Below, in pieces: positions 1-8,942 of a stretch of DNA of 64,000 bases. The translations under genes were made by a program, and so were the position numbers. Source of the DNA: Aequorivita xiaoshiensis. Lineage in GTDB: Bacteria; Bacteroidota; Bacteroidia; Flavobacteriales; Flavobacteriaceae. Location: contig NZ_JAIRBB010000012.1 of NCBI RefSeq assembly GCF_022008395.1, forward strand, positions 22,143-86,142. Direction: 5' to 3'. The notes beneath the pieces are model-generated. The model made no database searches and was not told the DNA's origin. It was given only the letters and a program-made list of their open reading frames with translations. Positions within the stretch are counted from its first letter, which is position 1; the number at the start of each line of letters is the position of its first letter.

Positions 1-852
1 AATGCTAATCTTCAAGTTCGCTTTACCTTTGACGATGAAGGTGCTTGGGGATGGGGTGCTGGAGTTGATAACTTCGAGATTACTTACGAGACTTCTGCAA
101 CTGGTAATATGATAGATGTTGCTCTAGGTGCAGATGGAACAGCTACCATCGATCCTTATGCTTTACTTTCAAACATCGATGAAGCTTGTGGAATCGATAC
201 TATAGCAACAGATGTAACAACTGTAACTTGTGCAGATATAGGTACCCCAGTATTGGTAACGGTATTTGTGAGTGACGCAAGCGGAAACGTTGCTTCGTGT
301 GTAGCAGAAGTGAATGTTGTTGACTTATTAGGACCAGAAATAACTTGTCCGGCAGATCAAACCGTTGATCCGGGCGTTGGTAACCTATATTATATAGTTC
401 CAGATTACTTTGCAACAGGAGAAGCTACTGCAATGGATAATTGTACAGACCCTGTTACTATTACTTCGCAAGATCCAGCTCCTGGAGCTGCCTTGCCAGA
501 TGGAGTACATACAATTACTTTAACTGCAACAGATGAATATGGAAACTCTTCTACTTGTAGCTTCGAACTTACTGTTGAGACTGTGCTTGGTGCAAATGAA
601 AACTCTTTAGACACTGGAGTTACATTGTATCCTAACCCAGCTAGCACAATGGTAAACCTTGTTAATAAAACCAATATAGCTCTTGAGTCGATGACAATTT
701 TCGATGTGAGTGGTAAAATGGTTAGCGAGATAAACTTAAGCGCTATGCATGGGGAGAAAGCAGTTGATATTTCGACTCTTGCTACAGGAGTATATGTTGT
801 TCAAATTGTTGGTGACAACGTAAGTACTGTTAAACGTTTGATTGTAGAATAA
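1..852 (+). CDS. Secreted HYR-domain protein with T9SS sorting domain (3' part only)
   Basis: The reading frame is open from base 1, so the gene begins before the window and only its last 283 codons are seen. The visible part has Cys-paired beta-sandwich repeats of HYR type (a block starting 'PEITCPADQ', with 'DNCTDP' and 'TATDEYGN' inside), which are extracellular adhesion-like modules. The last 75 or so residues form a type A T9SS C-terminal sorting domain: 'LYPNPAS', then 'IFDVSGKMV', then 'GVYVVQIV' and a basic end 'VKRLIVE'. Such proteins are exported by the Sec and T9SS pathways and anchored at, or released from, the cell surface. The function of the missing N-terminal part cannot be told. 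A strong hairpin terminator follows 35 bp after the stop. Confidence 0.85.
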   Translation, partial: NANLQVRFTFDDEGAWGWGAGVDNFEITYETSATGNMIDVALGADGTATIDPYALLSNIDEACGIDTIATDVTTVTCADIGTPVLVTVFVSDASGNVASCVAEVNVVDLLGPEITCPADQTVDPGVGNLYYIVPDYFATGEATAMDNCTDPVTITSQDPAPGAALPDGVHTITLTATDEYGNSSTCSFELTVETVLGANENSLDTGVTLYPNPASTMVNLVNKTNIALESMTIFDVSGKMVSEINLSAMHGEKAVDISTLATGVYVVQIVGDNVSTVKRLIVE

Positions 853-887
853 TTTAAACTATAAAATAACCAATCAAAAAAAGGAGA

Positions 888-915
888 CCCCTTCAGCTTT
901 TGCTGAAGGGGTTTT
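888..915 (+). terminator. Rho-independent terminator after the HYR/T9SS gene
   Basis: A perfect 10-bp stem, CCCCTTCAGC paired with GCTGAAGGGG, has a TTTT loop and is followed by TTTT. It lies 35 bp after the stop codon of the HYR-domain gene. Confidence 0.85.
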
Positions 916-920
916 CAATT

Positions 921-949
921 TTGTTGCGAAAGGTTATTACGTATCTTTA
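921..949 (+). promoter_or_regulatory. Candidate promoter of the M3 peptidase gene
   Basis: A TTG at 921-923 is followed, after 18 bp, by TATCTTTA at 942-949. This is one base off the Bacteroidota -7 consensus TAnnTTTG. The expected start of transcription, near 955, leaves a leader of about 20 nt before the ATG at 976. This is inference from the consensus only. Confidence 0.4.
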
Positions 950-975
950 CAGTTATATTTTAAAAAATCAACATA

Positions 976-3099
976 ATGAAAAAAGTTATTCCGTTTCTTA
1001 CCCTAGCGTTGCTAGTGGTAGGTTGTAACAATTCTAAAGAGAAAGAGAGTAAGAGTAAAAGCGAGGATGAGATGAGTACAGAAAATCCATTATTTTCTGA
1101 AAGCACCTTGCCTTATGGTGCTCCAGATTTTTCAAAGTTAAATGATGACCACTATAAGCCAGCGTTGCTTAAGGGTATAGAAGAACAAAAAAATGCAGTG
1201 CAGGCCATAGCAAATTCTGAAGAGGAACCTACTTTTGAAAATACGGTTCTGGCATTGGAAAAAAGTGGAGAATTGTTAGAAAGAGCTTCACAAGTGTTTT
1301 ATGCGCTAACAGGTTCGCATACTAACGAAACCTTACAAGCTATTCAAGAAGAAATGGCTCCAAAATTTGCAGCGCAAAACGATATGATTTATCTAAACGA
1401 TAAATTATTTCAACGTTTTAAAACTTTATACGATAAAAGAGAGTCATTAAATTTAGATGCTGAGTCGTTAAAGCTTTTAGAAGTATACTATGAGAATTTT
1501 GAAATAGCAGGAGCAAATCTTTCTTCGGAAGATAAGGAGAAACTAAAGCAGTATAACGAAAAAATAGCAACACTTACTAATAAGTTTGGTAAAGTGCTTT
1601 TAGATGCTAACAATGCAGGTGCAGTTATTTTTACGAATAAAGAAGAGTTGGCTGGATTAGATGAAGATTATCTTAAGTCGATTGAAAATGAGGATGGAAA
1701 AGGTTGGACAGTAGCTTTATTAAATACTACCCAACAACCACTATTGTCGTCTTTGGAAAATAGAGCGACACGTGAAAAATTATTTAAGGCTGCATTCCAC
1801 AGAGCAGATCAAGGAGCAAATAACACTAGCGATATAATTAAAGAATTAGTTGAGGTTCGCGCTCAAAAGGCAAAACTTTTAGGATTTAACAACTATGCTG
1901 AATGGAGTCTTCAGAAAACAATGGCAAAAAGTCCAGCAACAATTAATAAGTTTTTTGAGGGGTTAATAGCTGCTGCAACTGCAAAAGCTCAAGTTGAGTC
2001 TGATGAAATTCAAAAAATGATTAAATCTAAAGGTGGAGACTTCACTTTAGAACCTTGGGATTGGAATTATTATGCTGAAATGGTGCGTAAAGAAAAATAC
2101 GACCTAGACGAGAATCAGATTAAGCCTTATTTCGAAATGTATAATGTTTTGGAAAACGGTGTTTTCTATGCTGCAAACAAACTTTATGGCATTACTCATA
2201 AAGAAAGAACCGACATTCCTGTGTATCACGAGGATGTAAAGGTTTATGAATTATTCGAAGAAAATGGTGACCAACTAGGACTGTTTTATGTAGATTATTT
2301 TGCTCGCCCTAGCAAAAGAGGAGGAGCTTGGATGTCTAATTTTGTAACACAATCTAAGCTATACAACAAAAAGCCAGTAATTTATAATGTATGTAATTAT
2401 CCAAAACCAGCTGGAAATGAACCTGCACTATTAACTTACGATGAGGTAGAGACTATGTTCCACGAATTCGGTCACGCGCTTCACGGGTTTTTTGCAGCCC
2501 AACAATACCCTTCACTTTCAGGAACAGCAGTTGCTCGCGATTTTGTTGAGTTTCCATCACAGTTCAATGAAAACTGGGCCTTATATCCAGAAATTTTGAA
2601 AAACTATGCAGTGCATTATAAAACAGGAGAAAAGATTCCACAGGAACTAATAGATAAAATTAAAAATTCTGGCACTTTTAATCAGGGCTATAGTCTTACA
2701 GAAAACTTAGCAGCTTCTAATTTAGATATGCAGTGGCATACTATTACAGCTGATAAAAAGATAGAAGATGTTGCTAAATTTGAAAAAGACGCTTTAAATA
2801 GAACTAAATTGGATGTAGTTCACGCTGTGCCTCCTAGATACCGTTCAACGTATTTTGCACACGTTTTTGCTGGAGGTTACGCTGCAGGTTACTATTCGTA
2901 TTCTTGGACCGAAATGCTGCACCACGATGCTTACAATTGGTTTGAAGAGAATGGAGGGATGACACGTGAAAACGGGCAGCGTTTTAGAGATATGGTATTG
3001 TCTAGAGGAAATACTATGGAGCTTGAATCAATGTACAAAGCTTGGAGAGGAAGTGATCCAAAAATAGAGCCGATGCTAAAAGCTAGAGGTTTGAAGTAA
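976..3099 (+). CDS. M3-family zinc metallopeptidase, lipoprotein (Dcp/oligopeptidase A type)
   Basis: The 707-aa protein starts with a lipoprotein signal: 'MKK', a hydrophobic stretch and the lipobox 'LVVGC' with the lipidated Cys near residue 17. A charged Lys/Ser/Glu linker follows. The M3 catalytic motif HEFGH lies near residues 495-499 inside 'MFHEFGHALHGFF', and the Glu/Asn-rich segment 'FPSQFNENWALYPE' downstream should supply the third zinc ligand. Length and layout match peptidyl-dipeptidase Dcp and oligopeptidase A, which cut short peptides. The lipid anchor suggests it works in the periplasm on peptides brought in from outside, alongside the exported S46 dipeptidyl-peptidase encoded convergently next door. 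The exact cleavage mode (dipeptidyl-carboxypeptidase or endopeptidase) cannot be decided from the sequence. Confidence 0.92.
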   Translation: MKKVIPFLTLALLVVGCNNSKEKESKSKSEDEMSTENPLFSESTLPYGAPDFSKLNDDHYKPALLKGIEEQKNAVQAIANSEEEPTFENTVLALEKSGELLERASQVFYALTGSHTNETLQAIQEEMAPKFAAQNDMIYLNDKLFQRFKTLYDKRESLNLDAESLKLLEVYYENFEIAGANLSSEDKEKLKQYNEKIATLTNKFGKVLLDANNAGAVIFTNKEELAGLDEDYLKSIENEDGKGWTVALLNTTQQPLLSSLENRATREKLFKAAFHRADQGANNTSDIIKELVEVRAQKAKLLGFNNYAEWSLQKTMAKSPATINKFFEGLIAAATAKAQVESDEIQKMIKSKGGDFTLEPWDWNYYAEMVRKEKYDLDENQIKPYFEMYNVLENGVFYAANKLYGITHKERTDIPVYHEDVKVYELFEENGDQLGLFYVDYFARPSKRGGAWMSNFVTQSKLYNKKPVIYNVCNYPKPAGNEPALLTYDEVETMFHEFGHALHGFFAAQQYPSLSGTAVARDFVEFPSQFNENWALYPEILKNYAVHYKTGEKIPQELIDKIKNSGTFNQGYSLTENLAASNLDMQWHTITADKKIEDVAKFEKDALNRTKLDVVHAVPPRYRSTYFAHVFAGGYAAGYYSYSWTEMLHHDAYNWFEENGGMTRENGQRFRDMVLSRGNTMELESMYKAWRGSDPKIEPMLKARGLK

Positions 3100-3180
3100 A
3101 AAGCTTATATATTGACGTATTCCAATACTTCTACAAATAAGCATTAACTGCAAATCGCTTGTAAGTGGAATAGAATTTAA

Positions 3181-3209
3181 AAAGCCCCCAACTTTCGTTG
3201 GGGGCTTTT
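3181..3209. terminator. Bidirectional terminator between the two peptidase genes
   Basis: A perfect 12-bp stem, AAAGCCCCCAAC paired with GTTGGGGGCTTT, has a 4-base loop, with T on the right side and A on the left. It can stop transcription of the M3 gene from the left and of the S46 gene from the right. Confidence 0.88.
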
Positions 3210-3246
3210 AATTGAAATAATATTTGTAGTAATTATCTGAGGCTTA

Positions 3247-5415
3247 TTACTTTCTTTTCTTAGATTTCTTATTTCCTTTTTTAGGGTGAACAAGTTTCAT
3301 TTCATCAATAAGATTTGTTGCGCCCGCATACTTATCTACAATAAATAATACGTAGCGAATATCAACCATAATGTTTCTTGAAAGAGAAGGGTCGTAATAG
3401 TAATCACTCATTGTACCCTCCCAAACGCGGTCGAAGTTTAGGCCGATTAGGTTTCCGTGTGCGTCGATAGCAGGGCTACCGCTATTTCCACCTGTAGTGT
3501 GGTTGGTACCGATAAAGTTTACAGGCATTTTTCCATTTTCGGCATATTGGCCGTAATCTTTAGCTTCGTATAAATCTATTAATTTTTGAGGTACATCAAA
3601 CTCATAATCTCCTGGAATGTATTTTTGCATAACACCTTCAAGATGTGTTACTGGCTCGTAATAAACGGCATCAGCAGGAGAGTAACCTGCTACTTTTCCG
3701 TAAGTAACACGTAGTGTCCCATTTGCGTTAGGAAAAATTCGATCTTCTTTTGGGCTTAGTTCAATCAACGCTTTCATATAGTCACGTTGTAATCCAGTAA
3801 TATTTAGCTGAATTTCTTCATATTTAGGAGCGATTTTTTCGAAATATGCTTCTGCCATATCCTTCACAACTTTAAAACCTGGGTCGTTGTTAAGATTTGA
3901 AATTACAGTTTCAGCGTCACCTTCTAATAGTTTCTTCAATGAGTCGTAATCTACAAAAGCAGACTTACTGTAAACCTCTTCAGTTAGTGCTTTTGAATCA
4001 ATGTTATTAAATGAAGCAGGTAAAAACTCCTGTGGAACTTTATCAGCATAGATAGCAATTAAAGCTTCAAAAACTTCCTTGTCAACTTTTGCACTGTAGT
4101 CTTTATAATGGCCAGACATTCTCTCTACCATATTATCTCTTCTATCTTCAAAAGACTGAGCCCCTCTAGCATCATATACTTGTGTGAGCTGATAAGCTTG
4201 AAATCCAGTGCGAAGTAATTCAACATTCCTTAAAACTGTTTCAAAGAAATACTCACGAGCTAAAATGTAAGGTTCAATTTCAGCGTAATATTTTTCAAAT
4301 TGTGGTAGCAAATTTCCGTATTCATTTTGCTTTCCTTTTTTGTTTATTTGGTTAGTAAGCGCTTTTTCTTGTTGCTGTTTAATACCAACGGCATTACTTT
4401 TTGTTAATCCAAGTGTTTCCCCTTGCCACTTTTTCCAATAGTTTGCGATACGTGCAAACTTTGATGCGTATTGAATTTTAATTTGTGGGTCGGCACGCAT
4501 ATATTTATCCTGTACAGCTAAGGCAGCATCGCGAATTGCAATACGAGCAGGGTTTATCGTATTTATAATTTGCTCAATAGCTACTGAAGGTAAATATTCG
4601 TCGGTTGTTCCTGGGAATCCAAACACCATAGTAAAATCATTTTCGGCTACTCCGTCTAATGAAATTGGAAGGAAGTGCTTTGGAGTATAAGGTACATTGT
4701 CTTCCGAATATTCTGCTGGACGATTGTTTTTGTCTGCATAAATTCTGAAAAGTGCAAAATCACCTGTATGGCGTGGCCAAATCCAGTTGTCGGTATCGCT
4801 ACCAAATTTTCCAATAGATGAAGGTGGAGTTCCTACTAGGCGAACGTCCTTAAAAGTTTCAACCACAAATAGCATGTATTGGTTTCCTTCAAAGAATGTA
4901 CGTACTCGGTTTTCTTGCCAAGCTTCTTTCGGGAAGCTTTGTGAAACTTGAGCGATGTTTTCTTCTATTTTTTTCTGCTTATCGGCTTCAGGCATTAATT
5001 CTGTAACACCATTCATCACCTGAGTGGTAACATCTTCAATTTTAATGATAAAAGTTGCTGTTACTCCTGGGTTTGGCAATTCTTCTTTCAAGTTCATTGC
5101 CCAGAAACCTTTTTCTAAATAATCGTTTTCTAATGTTGAATGACTTTGAATTTGTGAATAACCACAATGATGGTTAGTTAGTAAAAGTCCTTGGTTACTA
5201 ATAACTTCTGAAGTACAACCGCCATTAAAATGTGGTACCGCATCTTTTAAGCTAGCGTTATTAACATCATAAATATCTTGGGCAGACATTTTCATCCCTA
5301 GATTTTCCATTTCAGATTCATTCATTCCTTCTAAGAGCGAAGGAATCCACATACCACCTTGCTGCGCAAAGAGAGGGACGGATAAAAAGATAAAAAGTAC
5401 ACGTAATAATTTCAT
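3247..5415 (-). CDS. S46-family dipeptidyl-peptidase, DPP11-like (acidic P1 preference inferred)
   Basis: The start is set at the ATG at 5413-5415, because 'MKLLRVLFIFLSVPLFAQQ' is a clear signal peptide. The longer frame would add 15 residues that do not fit a signal. The resulting 722-aa protein has the S46 hallmarks: the catalytic His in 'TNHHCGY' (near residues 82-83) and the nucleophile Ser645 in 'GGNSGSP'. S46 enzymes remove dipeptides from the N terminus of peptides in the periplasm or at the outer membrane. In this family the residue 18 after the catalytic Ser sets P1 choice: Gly in DPP7 (hydrophobic) and Arg in DPP11 (Asp/Glu). Here it is Arg (in 'NFDRVW'), so a DPP11-type enzyme is inferred. 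The C terminus is very basic ('KKGNKKSKKRK'), which is odd and unexplained. Confidence 0.9.
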   Translation of the reverse strand: MKLLRVLFIFLSVPLFAQQGGMWIPSLLEGMNESEMENLGMKMSAQDIYDVNNASLKDAVPHFNGGCTSEVISNQGLLLTNHHCGYSQIQSHSTLENDYLEKGFWAMNLKEELPNPGVTATFIIKIEDVTTQVMNGVTELMPEADKQKKIEENIAQVSQSFPKEAWQENRVRTFFEGNQYMLFVVETFKDVRLVGTPPSSIGKFGSDTDNWIWPRHTGDFALFRIYADKNNRPAEYSEDNVPYTPKHFLPISLDGVAENDFTMVFGFPGTTDEYLPSVAIEQIINTINPARIAIRDAALAVQDKYMRADPQIKIQYASKFARIANYWKKWQGETLGLTKSNAVGIKQQQEKALTNQINKKGKQNEYGNLLPQFEKYYAEIEPYILAREYFFETVLRNVELLRTGFQAYQLTQVYDARGAQSFEDRRDNMVERMSGHYKDYSAKVDKEVFEALIAIYADKVPQEFLPASFNNIDSKALTEEVYSKSAFVDYDSLKKLLEGDAETVISNLNNDPGFKVVKDMAEAYFEKIAPKYEEIQLNITGLQRDYMKALIELSPKEDRIFPNANGTLRVTYGKVAGYSPADAVYYEPVTHLEGVMQKYIPGDYEFDVPQKLIDLYEAKDYGQYAENGKMPVNFIGTNHTTGGNSGSPAIDAHGNLIGLNFDRVWEGTMSDYYYDPSLSRNIMVDIRYVLFIVDKYAGATNLIDEMKLVHPKKGNKKSKKRK

Positions 5416-5604
5416 AGAATAATTTTTAAAGAATAATTGTCTGCAAGATAAGAATACCACGACAATTTTGAAGATTTTTGAGCACTATAACTTGTTTTGC
5501 CTTCATTTTGGCTCCTTATTTCATTGATAACCATTAGTATATATAAGTCGTTTTACAATTTTGAAAATCTCTTGTTTTGTAAAAATTCACAATGAAATTT
5601 TAAT

Positions 5605-5612
5605 TAGTTTTG
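5605..5612 (+). promoter_or_regulatory. Candidate -7 promoter box for the cobalamin-riboswitch operon
   Basis: TAGTTTTG fits TAnnTTTG and lies just upstream of the riboswitch aptamer, so transcription would start about where the conserved RNA begins. No well-spaced -33 TTG was found; the nearest TTTTG, at 5575-5579, is 25 bp away, so support rests on the -7 box alone. Confidence 0.4.
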
Positions 5613-5620
5613 CGCCACAT

Positions 5621-5820
5621 TTGGTTTGTTGCTGAAAAACTTCAGTACAATTAAAAGGGAATCAGGAAAAGTGAATTTTTGCACTTAATAAAAGCCTGAG
5701 CTGTTCCCGCAACTGTAAGCTGAGTCCCAAGATTGGGATGTCTGTAATTAAAACTTCAAAATCCACTGTTGGTGAACCAATGGGAAGGAAAATTACAGAA
5801 CGCGAGCCAGGAGACCTGCC
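5621..5820 (+). promoter_or_regulatory. Cobalamin (B12) riboswitch
   Basis: The leader contains the conserved B12-box elements in order: 'AAAAGGGAAT' near 5654, 'GCCTGAGCTGTTCCCGCAAC' with 'TGTAA' at about 5694-5718, 'CCACTG' near 5763, 'GGGAAGG' near 5782, and the terminal 'GCGAGCCAGGAGACCTGCC' ending at 5820. It should lower expression of the two downstream genes when adenosyl- or other cobalamin is abundant. No clear intrinsic terminator was found between the aptamer and the first start codon, so control of translation or a distant platform is more likely. Confidence 0.95.
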
Positions 5821-6151
5821 AAATAACAACTAACTTAAAACAATGGCTTTCGGGTAAAAAGCTACAGGTTTATGAAAAATTACTGCTGTAAATTAATTAT
5901 TTGTATTACTATCCATTTTCTGAGATTCGCTCAGAGAAAAGGCATAACTGCATTTAAATATTTTCAAAATAAACACTTAGGTATTATCAAATTAATCAAC
6001 CTAGATGTATTTAAAAACTCCTGTTTGGATTTCTGTAAATCAAAGCAAATCAGAAGTGATTTAAACTTGATCTGTAATTCAATTGCGTGATCATAGGCAG
6101 ACTAAATCTCAAATAAATTCAATTCTAAATAAATTTTATAAAAAAGTGAAC
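5821..6151 (+). other. Long leader between B12 riboswitch and first gene
   Basis: This 331-base stretch has no convincing gene. A 9-bp hairpin (CTGAG-ATTCG-CTCAG, extended by T/A pairs) sits near 5916-5940 but has no T-run behind it. A short open frame from 5872 has no family features and is taken as chance. Confidence 0.5.
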
Positions 6152-7444
6152 ATGAAAAATTATTACAACAACTTACTTACAACTGTCGCAACTTTATTAT
6201 TCAGTATTAGTGGTTTCTCTCAAAACTATGAGCATGGAATATTTATCTTAAACGAAGGTATGATAGGTACTGAAACAGCTTCAGTTTCATTTTTAAATTC
6301 AAATGGTGCATTAGAAAATAATGTTTTTTCAAATCAAAACATGGGTATGGCATTAGGTGATACTGGTCAAGGAATGGGGTTTACAGAGGATTTTGCTTAT
6401 GTCGTTTTAAATTATAGTAATGAGGTGAAAGTGATGAATAGAACAACTTTTGAATTGGTTGCTAGCATCACAGACCAAATGGCTTATCCTCGATATATTG
6501 CTTTTTCCGGTGACAAAGGATATGTCACAAATTGGGGTGATCCAGGAGATGTTTCAGACGATTATGTTGCTGTTATAGATTTAACTACAAATGAGGTGGT
6601 TGCAACTATTCCAGTTTCTGAAGGGCCAGAAGAAATAGTTGAGAAAAATGGTGTTCTATTTGTTGCGCATCAAGGAGGCTATGGTTTTGGGAATTCTATT
6701 TCAATTATTGATGCTATTACCAACGAGGTTACTGAGGTAGCTGTGGGCGATGTGCCTTCAGCCTTACGCGTTGACGATGACTTCCTTTATGTTCTTTGCA
6801 CCGGAAATCCTAGTTATTCAGGAAATGAAACATCTGGGAAGATTGTAAAAATTAGTTTAAATGACTATCAGAACACTGAAGAATTCACATTTACAGGTTT
6901 AGATCATCCAGAGTTTTTGGGCCTCGATTCTACTAATCTTTACTATGTATTAAATAGGAATATTTATAAAATGGCTTTAACAGATACTGAAATTCCAGCT
7001 CAACCATTTATTATTACGTCATCAAACAACGTTCTAATTCCTTATGGTTTTAATAAAATAAACGATAAGCTATATTTAACCGATGCTGTAAATTATGTGA
7101 ATGATGGGAAAGTATTTGTTTATAATGAAGATGGAAGTTTTGAAACAGAATACACAGTAGGCCAACTACCAAATGGAGTATATAAATATGAAGCCCAAAC
7201 AGCATCCGTGTCAGATTTTGTAGCGAATAGCATCGCGATCTACCCTAATCCTGCAACAGATGGTTTCAACCTCAATATTGATGGAATGGCAAAATTTTCA
7301 ATTTACGATACATCAGGAAGAATGGTAAAAGCTGGAGTTTATAGCAATGAAGCAGTAAAAGTAAACGACCTAAAAGCTGGAGTTTACCTAGTGCAAATAA
7401 CTTATGAAGGAACTATTTTAACAGAGAAGTTAATTGTAAAATGA
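6152..7444 (+). CDS. T9SS-exported beta-propeller, BtuG/DUF5074-like, under B12 control
   Basis: The start is set at ATG 6152, where 'MKNYYNNLLTTVATLLFSISGFSQ' gives a clean signal peptide; an in-frame upstream start at 6083 would hide it. The 430-aa protein has repeated YncE-like propeller strands ('VAVIDLTTNEVVATIPVSEG', 'ISIIDAITNEVTEVAVGDVP', 'KIVKISLNDYQN'), as in DUF5074 proteins. The C terminus is a T9SS sorting domain ('IYPNPATDGFNL' to 'LTEKLIVK'). In Bacteroides, surface propellers of this kind (BtuG) bind cobalamin tightly and pass it to the BtuB transporter. The riboswitch directly upstream makes the same role likely here. The difference is the T9SS signal in place of a lipoprotein signal, and the absence of a TonB receptor gene nearby. 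Confidence 0.85.
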   Translation: MKNYYNNLLTTVATLLFSISGFSQNYEHGIFILNEGMIGTETASVSFLNSNGALENNVFSNQNMGMALGDTGQGMGFTEDFAYVVLNYSNEVKVMNRTTFELVASITDQMAYPRYIAFSGDKGYVTNWGDPGDVSDDYVAVIDLTTNEVVATIPVSEGPEEIVEKNGVLFVAHQGGYGFGNSISIIDAITNEVTEVAVGDVPSALRVDDDFLYVLCTGNPSYSGNETSGKIVKISLNDYQNTEEFTFTGLDHPEFLGLDSTNLYYVLNRNIYKMALTDTEIPAQPFIITSSNNVLIPYGFNKINDKLYLTDAVNYVNDGKVFVYNEDGSFETEYTVGQLPNGVYKYEAQTASVSDFVANSIAIYPNPATDGFNLNIDGMAKFSIYDTSGRMVKAGVYSNEAVKVNDLKAGVYLVQITYEGTILTEKLIVK

Positions 7445-8415
7445 GGGTAATTTTTATCTTATTTCTGATGACTACTTGTTGGCTACAGTCGCAAAGTTAT
7501 GCGCCTGCAGCCGGCCAGGTTGGGTCAACAGCAATTGCAGCCGATAGCGGATTATTTGTTTCTTGGGCGACAGGTGTAAGTATTGAAAGGGGATATGTAG
7601 ATATTTCGAATCCGGATTATCAGGCTAACGGTAGTAACTTTACAACTTATGGTGAGCCCGATAATGCAATAGGTCCTGCTACGAACAGTGCGGTAAGCTT
7701 AGGAGATGGGGGGCAGGCTATTTTAACATTTGATAAACCTATAAAAGATGGCCCTGGTTTTGATTTTGCCGTTTTTGAAAATAGCTTTAGTGATTTTTAT
7801 TTAGAATTAGCTTTTGTTGAAGTAAGCTCCAACGGAATTGATTTTTTTAGATTTCCTTCTCATAGCCAAACTCAAACAGAGATTCAAGTGGAAGGATTTG
7901 ATGAATTAGATCCGACTTATATAAATAACTTAGCCGGGAAATATCGAGCGATGTTCGGAACGCCATTCGACCTTTCAGAATTACAAGATGATCCATTACT
8001 TGATAAAGGTACCATTACTCATATTAAAATAATAGATGTTGTAGGCAGTTTAGATATCAATTATGCAAGTTATGATAGTCATGGAAATATTATAAACGAT
8101 CCTTTTACAACTCCATTTCATTCAGGTGGATTTGATTTGGATGCTGTAGGAGTAATACATGAACAAGTTTTGGGGATAGATGAAATTGACAAAGTTTTGA
8201 TTCAGTTATATCCTAACCCTGTTACTACTCAACTTTTTATCAGACAATCAACTTCTTCTCAGGCTGAAGTTTACGATTTGGGCGGACGATTAGTGTATTC
8301 TAAAAATTTGCATAAAGAAGATTTTCTCGATGTGTCAAACTTACAAGATGGGTTGTATGTATTGGTGTTGTTATCTAGTGATAAAATTAGTCAGTATCGA
8401 TTTTTGAAGCGATAA
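7441..8415 (+). CDS. T9SS-exported protein of the cobalamin operon
   Basis: The gene overlaps the propeller gene by ATGA, so the two are translationally coupled and share the B12 riboswitch. The 324-aa product has a signal peptide ('MRVIFILFLMTTCWLQSQS'), a beta-rich middle of about 210 residues with 'GEPDNAIGP', 'SLGDGGQAILTF' and 'FAVFENSF', and a type A sorting domain ('LIQLYPNPVTTQLFI' to 'KISQYRFLKR'). I recognise the middle part only as the kind of surface protein seen in bacteroidete B12 operons, with no known enzymatic residues. A role in binding or handing over corrinoids at the cell surface is inferred from the operon, not from the domain itself. Confidence 0.8.
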   Translation: MRVIFILFLMTTCWLQSQSYAPAAGQVGSTAIAADSGLFVSWATGVSIERGYVDISNPDYQANGSNFTTYGEPDNAIGPATNSAVSLGDGGQAILTFDKPIKDGPGFDFAVFENSFSDFYLELAFVEVSSNGIDFFRFPSHSQTQTEIQVEGFDELDPTYINNLAGKYRAMFGTPFDLSELQDDPLLDKGTITHIKIIDVVGSLDINYASYDSHGNIINDPFTTPFHSGGFDLDAVGVIHEQVLGIDEIDKVLIQLYPNPVTTQLFIRQSTSSQAEVYDLGGRLVYSKNLHKEDFLDVSNLQDGLYVLVLLSSDKISQYRFLKR

Positions 8416-8659
8416 TTTTCAAGTTTAGAATAAAAGTGGAGCTAATTTTCTTGTCAATTTAAACGTTCAGATCTTAAATAGATGAGATTTCAATTTAAAA
8501 CCGAGGTTCTTGCATCTGAATCAAATATTGAAATTCCAATTTCACGGTCATAATGTTAAGTTTATGATAATTAAGGATTAAGAAAATGTTATGTAGGGTA
8601 AATCTAATATTATTCGTGTTAATTTTATTGCCGAAATAAAAACTAACAAATTAAATGCT

Positions 8660-8854
8660 ATGAATAGGATAGATATACTTCGCAGTACAACTGAAAGTTT
8701 GATAGCTCAATTAAACTTACAACTAAAGTTATCCAAAAATGAAACCCGTGATGAAAATAATAATAAATCGAAATTTACAGTAGAAGGCAGGAATAAGAAA
8801 AGACATAAAACGGTAAATAAGAAAAAATCTAAAAATATACGATATACATTTTAG
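8660..8854 (+). CDS. Small basic hypothetical protein (64 aa)
   Basis: This short frame starts with ATG and encodes a 64-aa Lys/Asn/Arg-rich protein. The N-terminal half could form a helix ('LRSTTESLIAQLNLQLKLSK') and the C-terminal half is strongly basic ('KKRHKTVNKKKSKNIRY'). A strong terminator 57 bp after the stop supports a real transcript. No family is recognised; a nucleic-acid-binding or ribosome-associated role would be a guess. It is separated from the B12 operon by 244 bp. Confidence 0.35.
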   Translation: MNRIDILRSTTESLIAQLNLQLKLSKNETRDENNNKSKFTVEGRNKKRHKTVNKKKSKNIRYTF

Positions 8855-8910
8855 TTCATTAGATTACTCTATCCTTTAGTTTAAGAAACATCTTAAATAT
8901 CCAAGATATT

Positions 8911-8942
8911 AAAAAAGCTTCCAATAATTTGGAAGCTTTTTT
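8911..8942 (+). terminator. Strong intrinsic terminator
   Basis: A perfect 14-bp stem (AAAAAAGCTTCCAA with TTGGAAGCTTTTTT) has a 4-base loop. It is symmetrical enough to act in both directions, but only the + strand has a gene just before it. Confidence 0.85.

Noticed and set aside
5872..6090. 72-codon frame behind the B12 riboswitch
   Set aside because: It lies in the riboswitch leader, has no domain or secretion signal and is followed by a much better start at 6152.
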